Shown: positions 1-5,261, numbered from the stretch's first letter. The stretch is DNA of 8,165 nucleotides from Alangreenwoodia sp963602445 (GCA_963602445.1 CAVCIY010000038.1:1-8165); one strand, 5' to 3'. Program-made: numbers and translations. Notes: a model not told the origin generated them from the sequence alone.

Positions 1-43
1 CCTTCTCGCCATCTTACCTGTCGCCTTCTCGCCGTCTTACCTG
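1..43. repeat. GC-rich 23-bp tandem repeat, cut by window start
   Basis: Two near-identical copies of CCTTCTCGCCRTCTTACCTG begin at 1 and 24, so the period is 23 bp, and a shortened piece (CCGCTTACCTG) follows at 45. The window edge truncates the array, so more copies may lie to the left. The surrounding 1-240 stretch is pyrimidine-rich on the + strand and unlike the AT-rich DNA that follows abruptly at about 240. Confidence 0.7.
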
Positions 44-62
44 ACCGCTTACCTGCCGCCTT

Positions 63-164
63 CTCGTCGCTTTCTCCGACTCTCACCTCGGCACCTCTTC
101 CCGGCGCCTCACCCTTCAAGACCCCTGCGGCTCGTCGCTTTCTCCGGCTCTCACCTCGGCACCT
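63..164. repeat. 34-bp direct repeat pair, 68-bp spacing
   Basis: A 34-bp segment at 63-96 recurs at 131-164 with one mismatch; each begins CTCGTCGCTTTCTCCG and ends CACCTCGGCACCT. Together with the 23-bp array it makes up most of the GC-rich left end. Frames on both strands stay open here because the composition is poor in stop codons. No start codon with a ribosome binding site is visible, so I see no gene in 1-240, although the tail of a gene entering from the left on the + strand (stop at 241-243) cannot be excluded. Confidence 0.7.
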
Positions 165-367
165 TTCCCCACCGCTGCCCCCGCACTTTTCCCGGTCGCT
201 TTCCCGATGTGCTCCTGCTCCGTTTATGCGCCGGTTCGCCTAATAATTACCGAAATTTTCCATTCTGTTTTGCACCGAATAATTAATGAATAATTAACGA
301 AAATATTCTGTCCGAAATATAATTGTCGTAAATATCATTTTTGTGCTAATTTTTTTTACAAATATAG

Positions 368-396
368 TTGACAAACATATTTTTATGATTTACAAT
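368..396 (+). promoter_or_regulatory. Strong sigma-A-type promoter of an orphan transcript
   Basis: A perfect -35 box TTGACA (368-373) is separated by 17 bp from TACAAT (391-396), five of six consensus -10 bases. Transcription would start near 403. The DNA around it is very AT-rich. No ORF longer than about 35 codons lies between this promoter and the terminator at 1000-1044. Confidence 0.65.
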
Positions 397-474
397 ATAG
401 ATGCAAGGGGGGAACAAAGACAAGTAACCGAAAAGATTCTTCTCCTCACCTTCTTGATGATTATCATATTTGGA

Positions 475-523
475 AATTAATGAAAAGCTTTTAGCAATTT
501 TCTCAATTAATGGAAAGCTTTTA
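475..523. repeat. 19-bp direct repeat pair
   Basis: AATTAATGRAAAGCTTTTA occurs at 475-493 and 505-523, 30 bp apart, differing at one base. Each copy contains the near-palindrome AAAAGCTTTT, so the two copies can also pair with each other in RNA. Confidence 0.65.
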
Positions 524-531
524 ATAATTAC

Positions 532-626
532 GGAGGGCGGACCGATGTGGAATTAAGATTTGGGCTTTTTAGCCGGACAGACACGTTAGTTATAACCCAA
601 TTATTAATGGAGGGCAGACCGATGTG
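532..626 (+). repeat. Duplicated RBS-plus-start motif
   Basis: GGAGGGCRGACCGATGTG is found at 532-549 and 609-626 with one difference, 77 bp apart. Each copy joins a strong Shine-Dalgarno-like GGAGGG to overlapping ATG and GTG codons 7-9 bases downstream. The ATGs open three-codon ORFs. The GTGs open ORFs of 28 codons (547-633) and 35 codons (624-731), which overlap in different frames. Whether any is translated is unknown; neither peptide is recognised. Confidence 0.45.
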
Positions 627-904
627 CTTTTAAATTTTAGACGTATAACATTCTTCTCCAATAGCACATACATGAAACCATTTATCGGGAGTTTGGGTGA
701 AGTCTCTGAGATGAAATGTCCTAGATACTAAACCGCGAGACATTGAGCATTTAAATATTAATCCTCGAGGTATTAAGCTTTAAAAATTTTGTTTTAGAAT
801 TACGTGAAGAAGATTACCAGCCACAATTTTCTTCAGAACAGTAAAACTGTTAAGTTCCAGCTGTTACAGATATATCTGATTATATATATTGCAACATACT
901 GTTC

Positions 905-940
905 CTAAATTTGAGAGAAAAAAAACTAAATTTGAGAAAA
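905..940. repeat. 21-bp tandem duplication
   Basis: CTAAATTTGAGAGAAAA at 905-921 is followed by CTAAATTTGAGAAAA at 926-940, a period of 21 bp. It is an A-rich duplication just upstream of the terminal hairpin of the orphan transcript. Confidence 0.6.
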
Positions 941-973
941 AAAATAAAAATATTATGAAAGCGAGGTTATAAA

Positions 974-1000
974 GTGAAACTTCAAGATATTTCCCGATGA
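974..1000 (+). other. Possible 8-codon leader peptide abutting terminator
   Basis: GAGG at 963-966 sits 7 bases before a GTG (974-976), opening an 8-codon ORF that would read VKLQDISR (first residue Met if used as start). Its TGA stop (998-1000) ends on the first base of the terminator stem. This geometry resembles attenuator leader peptides, but no amino-acid bias (His, Trp, Leu runs and so on) points to a signal and no competing antiterminator was found. An ORF this short with a plausible RBS can occur by chance. Confidence 0.2.
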
Positions 1001-1044
1001 CCCATTCGATTGACGACTATCAATCGAATGGGTTTTTCTTTTTT
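1000..1044 (+). terminator. Strong intrinsic terminator
   Basis: ACCCATTCGATTGA (1000-1013) and TCAATCGAATGGGT (1020-1033) form a perfect 14-bp stem closed by the loop CGACTA (1014-1019). It is followed directly by a T-rich tract interrupted by one C (1034-1044). On the + strand this is a textbook Rho-independent terminator. It ends the orphan transcript and insulates the downstream CLC gene. Confidence 0.88.
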
Positions 1045-1069
1045 CATTTGATGATAATTGTGCTATAAT
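1041..1069 (+). promoter_or_regulatory. Extended -10 promoter for the CLC gene
   Basis: TATAAT at 1064-1069 is preceded by TG at 1061-1062, giving an extended -10 element. A weak -35 (TTTTCA, 1041-1046) lies 17 bp upstream and overlaps the T tract of the terminator. Transcription would begin near 1076, giving a leader of about 140 nt before the CLC reading frame. Within that leader are a hairpin (TGCGC with GCGCA, about 1089-1105) and the inverted repeat GTCTG-TT-CAGAC at 1135-1146, which could be an operator. No regulator gene is visible nearby. Confidence 0.55.
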
Positions 1070-1180
1070 GGCTTTGCTGTGAATTCTGCGGGCAATACTG
1101 CGCGGTTTTTGCGCATATTTTCTGTTATTTAGACGTCTGTTCAGACTTTGCAAGCTTTAAAAAGATAATTAGAAAGGATA

Positions 1181-1249
1181 ATGTGGTATATTTGCGCCAT
1201 ACTTGCGCCATGCTATGGATACTGCGGCAATTATCATGAAATATATTAA
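1181..1249 (+). other. Possible upstream ORF overlapping the CLC start
   Basis: ATG 1181 lies only two bases after AGAAAGGA (1171-1178) and opens a 22-codon ORF ending with TAA at 1247-1249. It runs in another frame over all candidate CLC starts. Its conceptual peptide is rich in Cys and Tyr and unrecognised. It could couple translation to the CLC gene or simply be a consequence of the 11-bp duplication. The RBS spacing is short, so use is doubtful. Confidence 0.2.
1192..1212. repeat. 11-bp tandem duplication at the CLC start region
   Basis: TTGCGCCATAC (1192-1202) is immediately followed by TTGCGCCATGC (1203-1213). It lies between the AGAAAGGA ribosome binding site (1171-1178) and the first in-frame ATG of the CLC gene. 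The second copy supplies the TTG at 1203. Eleven bases is not a multiple of three, so the duplication changes the frame between the RBS and the gene. Confidence 0.6.
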
Positions 1250-2720
1250 TGATTTATTATATAAATTAAGATGTACGAAAAATAATGAACCGGGCTCTGT
1301 CTGCGAAGCCACTCACGATTGCGATGATGCGGCGGCACGAAACAACGTCCGTGCGGCTGACGACGCAAAAGGCAACGTCCGTGCGGCTGACGATGCAAAA
1401 AGCGCTGCGACAGGCGATGCAAAAAGCGCAGCGACAGCCGATGTTAAGGTTGATGCTAAGGAGTCTCCTACTCACAGGCAGAATATTTGGGAATTCTTAT
1501 CTCATTTTGCGCTTTTTTTCAAATGGATATTGATTGCGGTTGTTCTGGGCATCATTTGCGGACTCGCCGGAACGGCCTTCCATTATGCTCTTCGCCTTGC
1601 GGCAGATTTATTCACCACACACGGATGGCTTCTCTACCTGCTTCCTGCAGCCGGAATCTTAACAGTACTTTTATATCACACGTTTGGCATTTTTAACGAT
1701 GAAGGAACAAATTCGATACTGAAAGCCGCACGCGCAGAAAAGACTTCAGCGTTTCGGGTTGCTCCGCTCATCTTCGTTTCGTCATTTCTGACTCATGTCT
1801 GCGGAGGTTCGGCAGGCCGCGAGGGTGCGGCCCTGAATATCGGAGGAAGCATCGGCTCTTTTACTGCCAGGATGCTTAAGCTCAACCGCTACGAGCAGCA
1901 GATGTTTGTGATGTGCGGCATGAGTGCCACATTCTGCGCACTTTTCCAGACGCCGCTTACTGCCGCTTTCTTCTCAATCGAAGCAGCCGGTGTGGGAACT
2001 ATGTTTTATGCCGGATTTCTGCCGGCTGCGGCAGCATCGTGCACAGCAAAGCTTGTTTCTACTTCACTCGGCGTAGAAGCCATGACATTTGAAGTTGCAA
2101 AGGCTGCAAAATATACTCCGATTCTTGTAATAAAGGTTGCTGTTCTCGGTATATTTTGTGCTCTTCTCAGCATCGTCTTTTGTAAGATGATGCACGCATC
2201 TGTAAATTTATCTAAAAAATATCTGAAAAATGACTATATCAGAATTCTTATAGGCGGATTTTTGGTGATAATGATGACTCTTATCTCGGGAACGCGCGAT
2301 TATAACGGAACCGGAACCGCTGTCATTGCCGCAGCTCTTTCCGGCACGGCTGTTCCGTGGGCATTCCTTATGAAAATGATCATGACTGCTTTTACTTCCG
2401 GTTCGGGATACAAGGGCGGTGAGATCATTCCGACACTCTTTATCGGCGCAACATTCGGATGTGTCGCTGCACCTCTTCTCGGAATCAGTGCCGATCTCGG
2501 AGCCGAGATATGTCTTGTGGCATTCTTCTGCGGCGCTGTCAACTGCCCGGTGACAAGCCTTTTGCTGAGTGTCGAATTCTTCGGGAGCTCAAATTTCCTT
2601 CTCTTTGGAATATCGTCAGCCGTAAGCTACATGCTGAGCGGATATTACAGCCTGTATACGGGGCAGAAATTTATGAATTCCAAGGAAAGCCCTGTTCCTA
2701 TAGACCAATACGCACTCTAG
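1215..2720 (+). CDS. CLC-family anion/proton antiporter, fluoride-type (CLC-F-like)
   Basis: This is an integral membrane CLC transporter of 501 residues counted from ATG 1215. The CLC core starts near residue 96 with repeated hydrophobic segments. Signature regions are GTNSIL at 164-169 (in place of the chloride-type GSGIP), GGSAGREGA at 197-205 with the gating-type Glu at 203, and GSGYKGGEIIP at 396-406. From family knowledge, GREG followed by a small residue and the KGGE-x-x-P form are typical of the CLC-F branch, which exports fluoride in exchange for protons; chloride-type CLCs usually have GREGP. The fluoride assignment is therefore inferred. The first ~90 residues are an unusual hydrophilic extension with tandem repeats (NVRAADDAK twice, then SAAT-x-D units). 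The start is uncertain: the only good RBS (1171-1178) is followed too closely by an out-of-frame ATG at 1181. In-frame options are TTG 1203, ATG 1215 and ATG 1236, none with its own RBS. Confidence 0.88.
   Translation: MDTAAIIMKYINDLLYKLRCTKNNEPGSVCEATHDCDDAAARNNVRAADDAKGNVRAADDAKSAATGDAKSAATADVKVDAKESPTHRQNIWEFLSHFALFFKWILIAVVLGIICGLAGTAFHYALRLAADLFTTHGWLLYLLPAAGILTVLLYHTFGIFNDEGTNSILKAARAEKTSAFRVAPLIFVSSFLTHVCGGSAGREGAALNIGGSIGSFTARMLKLNRYEQQMFVMCGMSATFCALFQTPLTAAFFSIEAAGVGTMFYAGFLPAAAASCTAKLVSTSLGVEAMTFEVAKAAKYTPILVIKVAVLGIFCALLSIVFCKMMHASVNLSKKYLKNDYIRILIGGFLVIMMTLISGTRDYNGTGTAVIAAALSGTAVPWAFLMKMIMTAFTSGSGYKGGEIIPTLFIGATFGCVAAPLLGISADLGAEICLVAFFCGAVNCPVTSLLLSVEFFGSSNFLLFGISSAVSYMLSGYYSLYTGQKFMNSKESPVPIDQYAL
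1344..1443 (+). repeat. In-frame tandem repeats in the CLC N-terminus
   Basis: A 27-bp core beginning AACGTCCGTGCGGCTGACGA occurs at 1344-1370 and 1374-1400 (30-bp period, one mismatch). AGCGCWGCGACAGSCGATG follows at 1401-1419 and 1425-1443 (24-bp period). Both periods are multiples of three, so the reading frame is kept and the protein gains two NVRAADDAK units and two SAAT-x-D units in a hydrophilic extension ahead of the membrane domain. Confidence 0.8.
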
Positions 2721-2730
2721 AACCATCGGC

Positions 2731-2843
2731 CGCCGTTACGCACCATTACCCGCTGCCGGGCGCCGTTACACGACATTCGCCATTATCCGATATCTGCGGT
2801 AATGCCGCAGCTGTCCGCTGTCTGCCTGCAACGCTGGCATTAC
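2731..2843. repeat. GC-rich degenerate repeat and inverted repeats between convergent genes
   Basis: CGCCGTTAC starts at 2731 and again at 2761, with loosely similar 30-bp units. Two alternative hairpins follow: CTGCGG (2794-2799) with CCGCAG (2805-2810), and GTAATGCC (2799-2806) with GGCATTAC (2836-2843). Lying between the convergent CLC and LRR genes, the structure could act as a two-way transcription end, but there is no T tract on either strand. No other signal was seen in 2721-2860. Confidence 0.4.
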
Positions 2844-2860
2844 TCGCCTAAATCCGTCAT

Positions 2861-3700
2861 TTACAAATCGAAATTAAGCTCTCTTCTTTTGAAATGCTTC
2901 TGCTTATAATCGAGCAGATATGCCATGCATCTGCCCTTATCCGCGCTTGCAAGCTCGATATAGCGATCGATCTTTGACTCTTCTATAAGGCCCAGCTCCC
3001 CTGCCGAAGCAAGCCTTTCATATTGGTCATTTTTTATGACATAAGGAATAGAGCCCATGATGGCGGTTTCATAATTATGACGGCAATAATCATCAAGCTG
3101 ATAATCATCTTTCAGTCTGTATTCTGCAATATTAAAAAGATCTTCTATACCGTGAAGTACGCCGTAACCCGCATCATATTTTGTCATCTGATAAGAATCA
3201 AAATAGATCATGCTTGATTGTATATACCCTACTCTCCTGTTTGGATTGTGGCTCGCTATTACAAAACGTTTTGACTCTTCCCCGTTCTTGTTCATATCAA
3301 GAACATTCAGCTCTGTCATTTCTTCGCATCCGTCAAATGAATAGATGCCAAAGGTATGAAGAGTGCTGGGAAGAGTGATCGATTTCAGACTCTTGCATCC
3401 TGCAAATGCATATTCTGCAATATTTCTCAGCTGCTTTCCTGCTACAACCTTTGTAAGACGCCTGCAGTCCCTGAAGGCGGCACTTTCAATCATCTGAACA
3501 GTATCCGGAATAGTTACGCTTACAAGCTTATCATTGCCCTTAAACGCACCGAATCCTATCTTTTTTACAGGAAGACCGTTGTACACGGAAGGTATTATTA
3601 TTTCTTCCGCATCATAGTCTGTAAAACCTGAAAGCATCACATATGTTCCTGTACTGCCGAATTTGTATCCCGACGTATCTTCCGGTCCCTTTACTGACAT
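2861..3700 (-). CDS. BspA-type leucine-rich-repeat protein (LRR_5-like)
   Basis: The protein has 279 residues. The start is the ATG at 3698-3700 because GGAGGG (complement of 3706-3711) stands 5 bases upstream; an in-frame ATG at 3733 lacks such a site. Residues 33-128 contain about four LRR units of roughly 23 residues in the BspA/Treponema style, with the recurring pattern I-P-x(n)-I-x-x-x-A-F-x-x-C-x-x-L (for example AFRDCRRL, AFAGCKSL, SFDGCEEM). The C-terminal half (about 140-279) is charged, rich in Tyr and Asp, and not recognised; it probably forms a helical domain. No signal peptide, membrane segment or LPXTG anchor is visible, so a cytoplasmic location is more likely than the surface location typical of large BspA proteins. 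Such repeats usually bind other proteins; the partner is unknown. It converges on the CLC gene and diverges from fakB, so it is probably transcribed alone. Confidence 0.8.
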   Translation of the reverse strand: MSVKGPEDTSGYKFGSTGTYVMLSGFTDYDAEEIIIPSVYNGLPVKKIGFGAFKGNDKLVSVTIPDTVQMIESAAFRDCRRLTKVVAGKQLRNIAEYAFAGCKSLKSITLPSTLHTFGIYSFDGCEEMTELNVLDMNKNGEESKRFVIASHNPNRRVGYIQSSMIYFDSYQMTKYDAGYGVLHGIEDLFNIAEYRLKDDYQLDDYCRHNYETAIMGSIPYVIKNDQYERLASAGELGLIEESKIDRYIELASADKGRCMAYLLDYKQKHFKRRELNFDL

Positions 3701-3710
3701 AACAACCCTC

Positions 3711-3746
3711 CAAAGTTTGATATACCTATACAAAATTTGATATACC
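3711..3746 (-). repeat. 20-bp tandem repeat in the LRR gene leader
   Basis: Read on the minus strand, GGTATATCAAAYTTTG occurs twice, complementing 3711-3726 and 3731-3746 (period 20 bp), with a third degenerate trace (CAAAATATTTT) at 3751-3761. It directly abuts the LRR ribosome binding site. A weak minus-strand promoter (TTGCGT, 17 bp, TATAGG) can be drawn through these units, so the repeat may sit in or overlap the core promoter; that reading is tentative. Confidence 0.6.
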
Positions 3747-3883
3747 CACGCAAAATATTTTACATTGTGAATTATATTACAATTTTTTATTTTTTTCTAC
3801 CCAGCCATCCTTTAAAAACAGCACACTTCTGCATTTTCGTCATCGAAATTAGCCCCAAAAAAGCGAAAAAAAGGAATTTTTGA

Positions 3884-3911
3884 TTGATTTTTGTATCAAA
3901 TCTCGTATAAT
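3884..3911 (+). promoter_or_regulatory. Promoter of the fakB gene
   Basis: TTGATT (3884-3889) and a perfect TATAAT (3906-3911) are separated by 16 bp. Transcription would start near 3918, leaving a leader of about 148 nt before the fakB start. Positions 3762-3883, between this promoter and the LRR side, are AT-rich and show no further gene or clear signal. Confidence 0.6.
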
Positions 3912-3917
3912 AATCCC

Positions 3918-4065
3918 AGACGAGGGCGGGCAGACATGGTTTACCCTCGCCTCGCAGCAGCTCCGAAAAGGTTGATATTTCAATCTTTTGGGCAGGATGC
4001 ACGCTTGCAAAAGCAAGGGGATAATTGGCACTCAGTTATTAAAGGAGATAAAAAGGAGATATAAC
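3918..4065 (+). promoter_or_regulatory. Hairpin-rich 5' leader of fakB
   Basis: Three consecutive stems can be drawn. CGAGG (3921-3925) pairs with CCTCG (3950-3954), with inner GGG/CCC pairs (3928-3930 and 3944-3946). AAAAGGTTGA (3966-3975) pairs with TCAATCTTTT (3980-3989) as a 10-bp stem with one G-U and a four-base loop. CTTGC (4004-4008) pairs with GCAAG (4013-4017) around AAAA. Two Shine-Dalgarno sequences follow in tandem (AAAGGAG at 4041-4047, AAAAGGAG at 4051-4058), the second 7 bases from the ATG. The leader matches no riboswitch class I can recognise. It may be a cis-regulatory element or simply a stable leader. Confidence 0.35.
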
Positions 4066-4929
4066 ATGAATGATTATACTGTATTTACAGATTCCGGATG
4101 CGACATTGCGCTTGAAATCCTTGAAGAATGGGGCGTTAAGTGCTGTCAGCTGACATTTACATTTGATGACTCAGACCGAGTTTATTCAAACTATGATATG
4201 GGCAATGAAGAATTTTATACAAAGCTGCGCGAAGGTCATGTTGCCAAGACGTCAGCTACAAATATAGCAGCTTTCACCGAAGCATTTGAGGAAGAGCTTA
4301 AGAAGGGAAATGACATCCTTTATATCGGATTTTCTTCCGGCATCAGCGGCACATATAATGCCGGACGCGCTGCCGCAAATTTCCTGCAAAACGAATATCC
4401 CGACAGAAAGCTGTTCGCGATTGACACACTTTCAGCTTCGGCAGGGCTCGGGCTCTTCATAAGACTTACACTTGACAAGAAAGAAGCAGGCGCAACTATC
4501 GAGGAAGCCGCACAGTACATTCTGGACAACAGACTGAATATCTGCCATTGGTTTACGGTTGACGATCTTATGTATCTTAAGCGCGGCGGACGCATCAGCC
4601 CTACACTTGCTATCGCAGGAAGCGCCCTCGGCATCAAGCCTGTCATGCATGTGGACAACGAAGGACATCTCATAAATGTCTCTAAGGCACGCGGCCGTAT
4701 GGCTTCGTTTAAGGCGTTGGCAAAGAAATATGACGAGCTTGCTGTAAATCCTTCACAGGGACCTGTTTTCATCTCACACGGTGACTGTTTGGACGAAGCA
4801 GAAAAGCTCGCGTCCATGATAGAAGAAAAGCACGGAGTAAAACCATTTCTCACTTACATAGGTCCTGTTATCGGCGCACACGCCGGATGCGGCACTGTCG
4901 CATTATTCTTCCAAGGAAAAGAGCGTTAA
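4066..4929 (+). CDS. fakB: DegV family fatty-acid-binding protein (FakB-like)
   Basis: This 287-residue protein has the usual DegV length. FakB proteins hold a fatty acid in a buried pocket and present its carboxylate to the kinase FakA. Visible family motifs are TDSGCD at 8-13, TSATN at 62-66 (the Thr-Ser pair that contacts the carboxylate or phosphate), SSGISGTY at 90-97, DTLSASAG at 120-127, LMYLKRGGRIS at 168-178, ISHGDC at 236-241 and GPVIGAHAGCGT at 266-277, with His272 in the conserved ligand-head-group position. The protein should be cytoplasmic with no signal peptide. ATG 4066 is chosen because AAGGAG ends 7 bases upstream; the frame extends further up to 3988 without an RBS. The gene has its own promoter and lies 332 bp before a fakA homologue on the same strand, which supports the FakB role over a generic DegV label. 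The bound acyl chain cannot be predicted. Confidence 0.93.
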   Translation: MNDYTVFTDSGCDIALEILEEWGVKCCQLTFTFDDSDRVYSNYDMGNEEFYTKLREGHVAKTSATNIAAFTEAFEEELKKGNDILYIGFSSGISGTYNAGRAAANFLQNEYPDRKLFAIDTLSASAGLGLFIRLTLDKKEAGATIEEAAQYILDNRLNICHWFTVDDLMYLKRGGRISPTLAIAGSALGIKPVMHVDNEGHLINVSKARGRMASFKALAKKYDELAVNPSQGPVFISHGDCLDEAEKLASMIEEKHGVKPFLTYIGPVIGAHAGCGTVALFFQGKER

Positions 4930-4943
4930 GCGCCGGCTGCGCT
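4929..4943 (+). other. Weak hairpin after fakB
   Basis: AGCGC (4929-4933) and GCGCT (4939-4943) form a 5-bp stem overlapping the fakB stop codon. The downstream sequence has only scattered T residues, so this is at best a partial terminator or an RNA 3' end stabiliser. Read-through from fakB to fakA is plausible. Confidence 0.25.
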
Positions 4944-4984
4944 GTTTCCGAGTTATTATATTTTGCCTGAAAGAATATATTGTG

Positions 4985-5056
4985 CGTAAATTGCGATTGG
5001 ACCGTAAATTATGATTGGACCGTAAATTGCGATTGGACCGTAAATTATGATTGGGC
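4985..5056 (+). repeat. 18-bp tandem repeat, four copies, alternating variants
   Basis: Four contiguous units start at 4985, 5003, 5021 and 5039. Units 1 and 3 are CGTAAATTGCGATTGGAC; units 2 and 4 carry AT instead of GC at positions 9-10, and unit 4 ends GGGC. The alternation means the effective repeat is a 36-bp dimer present twice. There are no spacers, so this is not CRISPR. Confidence 0.9.
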
Positions 5057-5150
5057 CAAAAGGATTAGAATATATTCAGAAGCGATATACAAAAGACATA
5101 CCGGATACGTTCGGAACCGATATATATAACCGATATATTTTATTGTAAAA

Positions 5151-5216
5151 TAGTATATTCGGAATTAAAAATTAGTATATTCGGTATTGGAATATAGTAT
5201 ATTCGGAAGCGATACA
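5151..5216 (+). repeat. 22-bp tandem repeat, three copies, upstream of fakA
   Basis: The core TAGTATATTCGG occurs at 5151, 5173 and 5195, exactly 22 bp apart, with variable 10-bp tails. A related sequence (TATATTCAGAAGCGATATA) lies earlier, around 5071-5090, showing that the family once extended further. The 22-bp period is close to two helical turns, so a protein bound to each core would sit on one face of the DNA. The array ends about 45 bp before the fakA start. Confidence 0.8.
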
Positions 5217-5261
5217 TGAATGATATATTGTAAGTGAATCGGAAAGGATATTTGATATATT

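Larger units (their letters stand above)
403..1045 (+). ncRNA. Candidate ~640-nt non-coding or micro-ORF transcript
   Basis: This interval is bounded by a near-consensus promoter (368-396) and a strong intrinsic terminator (1000-1044), yet contains no ORF of usual size. Possible local hairpins are: 407-414 with 440-447 (a G-run with a CU-rich, anti-Shine-Dalgarno-like stretch, including G-U pairs); 563-566 with 571-574; 758-764 with 769-776 (one bulge); 805-811 with 829-835; 837-842 with 846-851; and the self-complementary 867-878. It also holds a duplicated GGAGGGCRGACCGATGTG motif and several micro-ORFs. It resembles none of tmRNA, 6S, SRP RNA or RNase P by the landmarks I know. It could be a large structured RNA, a set of small peptides, or a decayed gene that kept its signals. 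The boundaries are inferred, not measured. Confidence 0.35.

Noticed and set aside
1..243. Open frames on both strands at the left end as a gene
   Set aside because: The openness follows from GC-rich repeats lacking stop codons; no start with RBS and no family resemblance. A gene tail from the left remains possible but unsupported.
953..1153. 66-codon minus-strand ORF over the terminator
   Set aside because: It spans the terminator stem and the CLC promoter, has no ribosome binding site and resembles no protein I know.
600..1200. Fluoride riboswitch upstream of the CLC gene
   Set aside because: Fragments such as CCGATGACCC (994-1003) and TAAACCGC (729-736) recall parts of the motif, but the required pseudoknot and spacing are not there.
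2459..2851. 130-codon plus-strand ORF overlapping the CLC 3' end
   Set aside because: It is an out-of-frame shadow of the well-supported CLC gene extended into stop-poor GC-rich DNA.
2861..3733. LRR gene starting at ATG 3733
   Set aside because: The ATG at 3700 has GGAGGG five bases upstream, whereas 3733 lies inside the 20-bp leader repeat without an RBS.
3787..4031. Minus-strand ORFs of 60-71 codons upstream of fakB
   Set aside because: They overlap the fakB promoter and leader hairpins on the opposite strand and show no recognisable domain or convincing RBS.
4320..4853. 177-codon minus-strand ORF inside fakB
   Set aside because: It is antisense to a gene with all DegV motifs intact and has no independent start signal.
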